A stretch of 24,073 nt of DNA, taken from positions 1 through 24,073 of the forward strand of contig JACQGW010000182.1 in NCBI GenBank assembly GCA_016199325.1. Reading direction: 5' to 3'. Positions 21,684 through 24,073 of this stretch are shown here, one piece after another (the stretch's first letter is position 1; every line of letters begins with the position of its first letter). This stretch comes from Chloroflexota bacterium. Its GTDB lineage: Bacteria; Chloroflexota; Dehalococcoidia; JACQGW01. Below the pieces are notes generated by a model. It worked only from the letters and a program-made list of their open reading frames with translations, searched no databases and had not been told where the DNA came from. The translations under genes and the position numbers were made by a program.

Positions 21684-24073
21684 ATGGGATCGCTGAGAGC
21701 ACGTTGGCAACGATGGTACTGGATCTGGCTGACTCTGGTTGTCTGTGTCAGCCTGCTGGTCGACCTGGCCCCGCTCCAGGTCGGCCTGGCCGAGCCGGTC
21801 ACCGCCGGGTATCGCGATTTCTCGTTCGGCATCGAGCCCGGCAACCCGACCAAGGACAAGCCCCAGAGCAAGCTCTGGTGGCATGACGGGCGCTGGTGGG
21901 GCAGCCTCTACCGGCCCGACAATGTTGCCTACACCATCCACTGGCTCGACCTGTCGACCCAGACGTGGGTCGATACCGGCACCGTCGTCGACACGCGCGC
22001 CGGCGCGCACATGGACATGCTCTGGGATGCCCAGAGCCAGAAGCTCTACGCCGTCTCCGGCGGGTCGACCGAATCCGGCTATCTTCGGCGTTTCAGCTAC
22101 AATCAGGCCACCAAGCAGTACAGCCTCGATTTCCCCGCGCTGAAGATCCGCTCCGGTGGCGCCGAAACCATCACCATCGCGAAGGACTCTACCGGCAAGC
22201 TCTGGGTGACCTATCCCAAGAGCGGCCAGATCTGGGTCAATCGGACGGTCGGCGACGATACTCAGTGGGGGACGGCGTTCGTCCCGTCCGTCAACGGGAC
22301 GGCGGTCAACGCCGACGACATCTCGGCTGTGATCGCCTTCCAGGGCGACAAGATCGGCGTGATGTGGAGCAACCAGACCGACAAGAAGATGTACTTCGCC
22401 GTCCATCGGGATGGCGATCCCGACGACATCTGGCAGGCGACCCAGACCGCCCTGCCCGGCCCCGGCCAGAACGCCACGGACCCCTGGGTCGACGACCACA
22501 TCAACCTGAAGCAGCTCAATACGGACGCCAGCGGACGGGTGTTCGCGGCCATCAAGACGTCGCTCGGCGACCTGGCGAATCCCAATCCCAACGCGCCGCT
22601 GGTCATGCTGCTGGTCCGCGATCTCAGCGGCAACTGGTCCAACTACGTCTTCGGACGAAACGCGGAGCTGCACACGCGGCCGATCGTGCTGATCGACGAG
22701 GAGCACGGGCAGCTCTACATGTTCGCGACGGCGCCGACCGACGGCGGCACGGTCTACTACAAGCAGACCCCCATCAACGACATCGCGTTCCCCAGCGGGC
22801 TCGGGGCGCCGTTTATTCAGAGCGCCTCTGACCCGAAGATCAACGACGCGACCTCGACGAAGCAGAATCTCACCAGCGTGACCGGGCTGGTCGTGCTGGC
22901 GAACGATGGATCGACCACGTACTACCTGCACAACTACTTGAGCCTTGGTGGGACGCCGACGCCGACGCCAACCCCGACGAACACGCCGACCAGCACGTCA
23001 ACGGCGACGAATACGCCGACGCCGCTGCCCACCGATACGCCGACCCCGCTTCCCACGGACACGCCAACGCCCGTGCCGACGGACACGCCGACTCCCACTC
23101 CTACGGACACGGCTACTCCCGTGCCGACGGACACGCCAACTCCACTGCCGACGGACACGCCGACACCGGTGCCGACGGACACGCCCACGCCCGTACCGAC
23201 GGACACAGCTACTCCGCTGCCAACGGATACCCCGACTCCGCTACCAACCGACACGCCGACGCCGGTGCCGACGGATACGCCAACGCCGGTGCCGACGGAT
23301 ACGGCCACTCCGCTGCCGACAGATACGCCTACCCCGTGGCCGACGGACACGCCGACGCCGCTGCCAACGGACACGCCAACGCCGGTGCCGACGGATACAC
23401 CGACGCCGCTGCCCACGGAGACCCCGACGCCGGTCCCGACCGATACGGCGACACCATCGCCGACGGACACACCAACACCGTTGCCAACGGAGACGCCGAC
23501 GCCCGTGCCCACGGATACGCCGACTCCGATTCCTGCGGACACGGCTACTCCGGTGCCGACGGATACACCGACCGCGCTTCCGACGGACACGTCGACGCCG
23601 TGGCCGACGGATACGCCAACACCTTTGCCGACGGACACAGCGACGCCGTTGCCCACCGATACGCCAACGCCGGTGCCCACGGACACAGCTACTCCGCTGC
23701 CGACGGATACGGCCCCTCCTTTGCCGACGGAGACGCCGACACCGGTGCCGACCGATACGCCGACTCCTATTCCCACGGAGACACCCGTACCCACGGACAC
23801 GCCCACGCCGTGGCCAACGGATACGCCGACGCCGTTGCCGACCGATACGCCAACAGAGGTGCCGACGGCTACGCCTACTCCATCGCCGACGGACACGGCC
23901 ACTCCGTTGCCAACGGACACAGCTACCCCCTTGCCAACGGACACGCCGACGCCGTTGCCGACCGACACGCCGACGCCGTTGCCGACCGACACGCCGACGC
24001 CGTTGCCGACCGACACGCCGACGCCGCTGCCGACGGAGACGCCGACTCCTTTGCCGACGGACACATCCACGCC
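21684..24073 (+). CDS. Secreted beta-propeller-like surface protein C with 44-unit TPTPxPTD stalk (partial)
   Basis: The frame from ATG 21684 stays open to the edge of the window (796 codons and two bases), so the C-terminus is missing. A signal or anchor segment (about 10-30, [18 protein letters not shown]) is followed by the same propeller-like domain as in proteins A and B (about 40-420; [45 protein letters not shown]). A stalk begins near residue 424 and settles into regular TPTPxPTD units from residue 444. Its domain is nearly collinear with those of A and B except for a five-residue insertion (GDLANPNPN). The ribosome binding site (GGGAGA) is moderate. The stalk would span a thick surface layer; glycosylation of the many Thr residues is possible. 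Confidence 0.8.
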   Translation, partial: MGSLRARWQRWYWIWLTLVVCVSLLVDLAPLQVGLAEPVTAGYRDFSFGIEPGNPTKDKPQSKLWWHDGRWWGSLYRPDNVAYTIHWLDLSTQTWVDTGTVVDTRAGAHMDMLWDAQSQKLYAVSGGSTESGYLRRFSYNQATKQYSLDFPALKIRSGGAETITIAKDSTGKLWVTYPKSGQIWVNRTVGDDTQWGTAFVPSVNGTAVNADDISAVIAFQGDKIGVMWSNQTDKKMYFAVHRDGDPDDIWQATQTALPGPGQNATDPWVDDHINLKQLNTDASGRVFAAIKTSLGDLANPNPNAPLVMLLVRDLSGNWSNYVFGRNAELHTRPIVLIDEEHGQLYMFATAPTDGGTVYYKQTPINDIAFPSGLGAPFIQSASDPKINDATSTKQNLTSVTGLVVLANDGSTTYYLHNYLSLGGTPTPTPTPTNTPTSTSTATNTPTPLPTDTPTPLPTDTPTPVPTDTPTPTPTDTATPVPTDTPTPLPTDTPTPVPTDTPTPVPTDTATPLPTDTPTPLPTDTPTPVPTDTPTPVPTDTATPLPTDTPTPWPTDTPTPLPTDTPTPVPTDTPTPLPTETPTPVPTDTATPSPTDTPTPLPTETPTPVPTDTPTPIPADTATPVPTDTPTALPTDTSTPWPTDTPTPLPTDTATPLPTDTPTPVPTDTATPLPTDTAPPLPTETPTPVPTDTPTPIPTETPVPTDTPTPWPTDTPTPLPTDTPTEVPTATPTPSPTDTATPLPTDTATPLPTDTPTPLPTDTPTPLPTDTPTPLPTDTPTPLPTETPTPLPTDTST
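23013..24062 (+). repeat. 44-unit, 24-bp tandem repeat encoding TPTPxPTD
   Basis: Forty-four consecutive units were counted, 43 of 24 bases and one of 18 (TPVPTD, near 23787). Position 5 of the unit varies (mostly L or V, some W, I, S or T), position 2 is P or A, and position 8 is D or E. Three units at 23943-24014 are identical at DNA level (ACGCCGACGCCGTTGCCGAC plus CGAC), a sign of recent expansion. Earlier units vary mostly at third codon positions. The array continues beyond the window. Confidence 0.92.

Noticed and set aside
23013..24062. CRISPR array
   Set aside because: The repeats are contiguous with no unique spacers, are translated in frame, and no cas gene is present.
22934..24070. 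A 378-codon open frame on the minus strand reading GVGVSVG repeats
   Set aside because: It is the complement of the TPTPxPTD array; the 24-bp unit has no stop in that frame, so it stays open automatically. It has no ribosome binding site or family match.
1..24073. tRNA, rRNA, insertion sequence transposase or phage genes
   Set aside because: None was recognised on either strand; the repeats seen are short palindromic types with no transposase.

Overview
The window is high-GC bacterial DNA with densely packed, often translationally coupled genes and frequent GTG or TTG starts. A Chloroflexota member (Thermomicrobia/Sphaerobacter-like or uncultivated) is the best guess. The grounds are a KorB-type subunit fused to its gamma domain, very long Thr/Pro-rich stalks on secreted proteins, a C-terminal LPVV-type motif on one of them, and many short palindromic repeats between and inside genes. 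This placement is inference: there is no rRNA, tRNA or phylogenetic marker in the window.

Region 1 (about 1-4320, + strand) is metabolic. A good sigma-70-like promoter (87-115) precedes an M20 metallopeptidase/deacylase, a small MNT-type nucleotidyltransferase and an acetolactate-synthase-like ThDP enzyme. A hairpin repeat then separates these from a VapBC-type toxin-antitoxin pair with overlapping genes.

Region 2 (4441-7372, - strand) is a compact operon for a 2-oxoacid:ferredoxin oxidoreductase: a two-cluster ferredoxin (delta), the alpha subunit, and a beta-gamma fusion. It converges on the toxin-antitoxin pair at a perfect 25-bp inverted repeat that also supplies the operon's last stop codon. 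The linker between the fused domains is built partly from three copies of a palindromic repeat read in frame.

Region 3 (7373-8032) has no intact gene. It holds a minus-strand promoter for the oxidoreductase operon, a decayed C-terminal piece of a short-chain dehydrogenase, an inverted-repeat-bounded segment and a stable hairpin upstream of the next operon.

Region 4 (8033-17330, + strand) is an exopolysaccharide or cell-surface glycan operon. In order it holds a degenerate GGDEF protein, a priming sugar-phosphate transferase, a nucleotidyltransferase-kinase fusion, a Wzx-like flippase, an APH-fold kinase, two GT4 glycosyltransferases and a membrane GT2 glycosyltransferase. Several genes overlap by ATGA. 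No Wzy polymerase or Wzz/Wza export protein is seen.

Region 5 (17344-end, + strand) continues in the same direction with three tandem paralogues of a secreted, probable beta-propeller protein. Their N-terminal 400 residues are nearly the same but their C-termini differ completely: a TPEPTETE stalk with a LPVV-type end, a beta-sandwich plus DNRLRE/CBM96-like module, and a 44-unit TPTPxPTD stalk that runs out of the window. The simplest reading is that the glycan operon and the three surface proteins build one cell-surface structure; that is inference. This tandem family and the repeats that have been absorbed into coding sequence are the most interesting parts.
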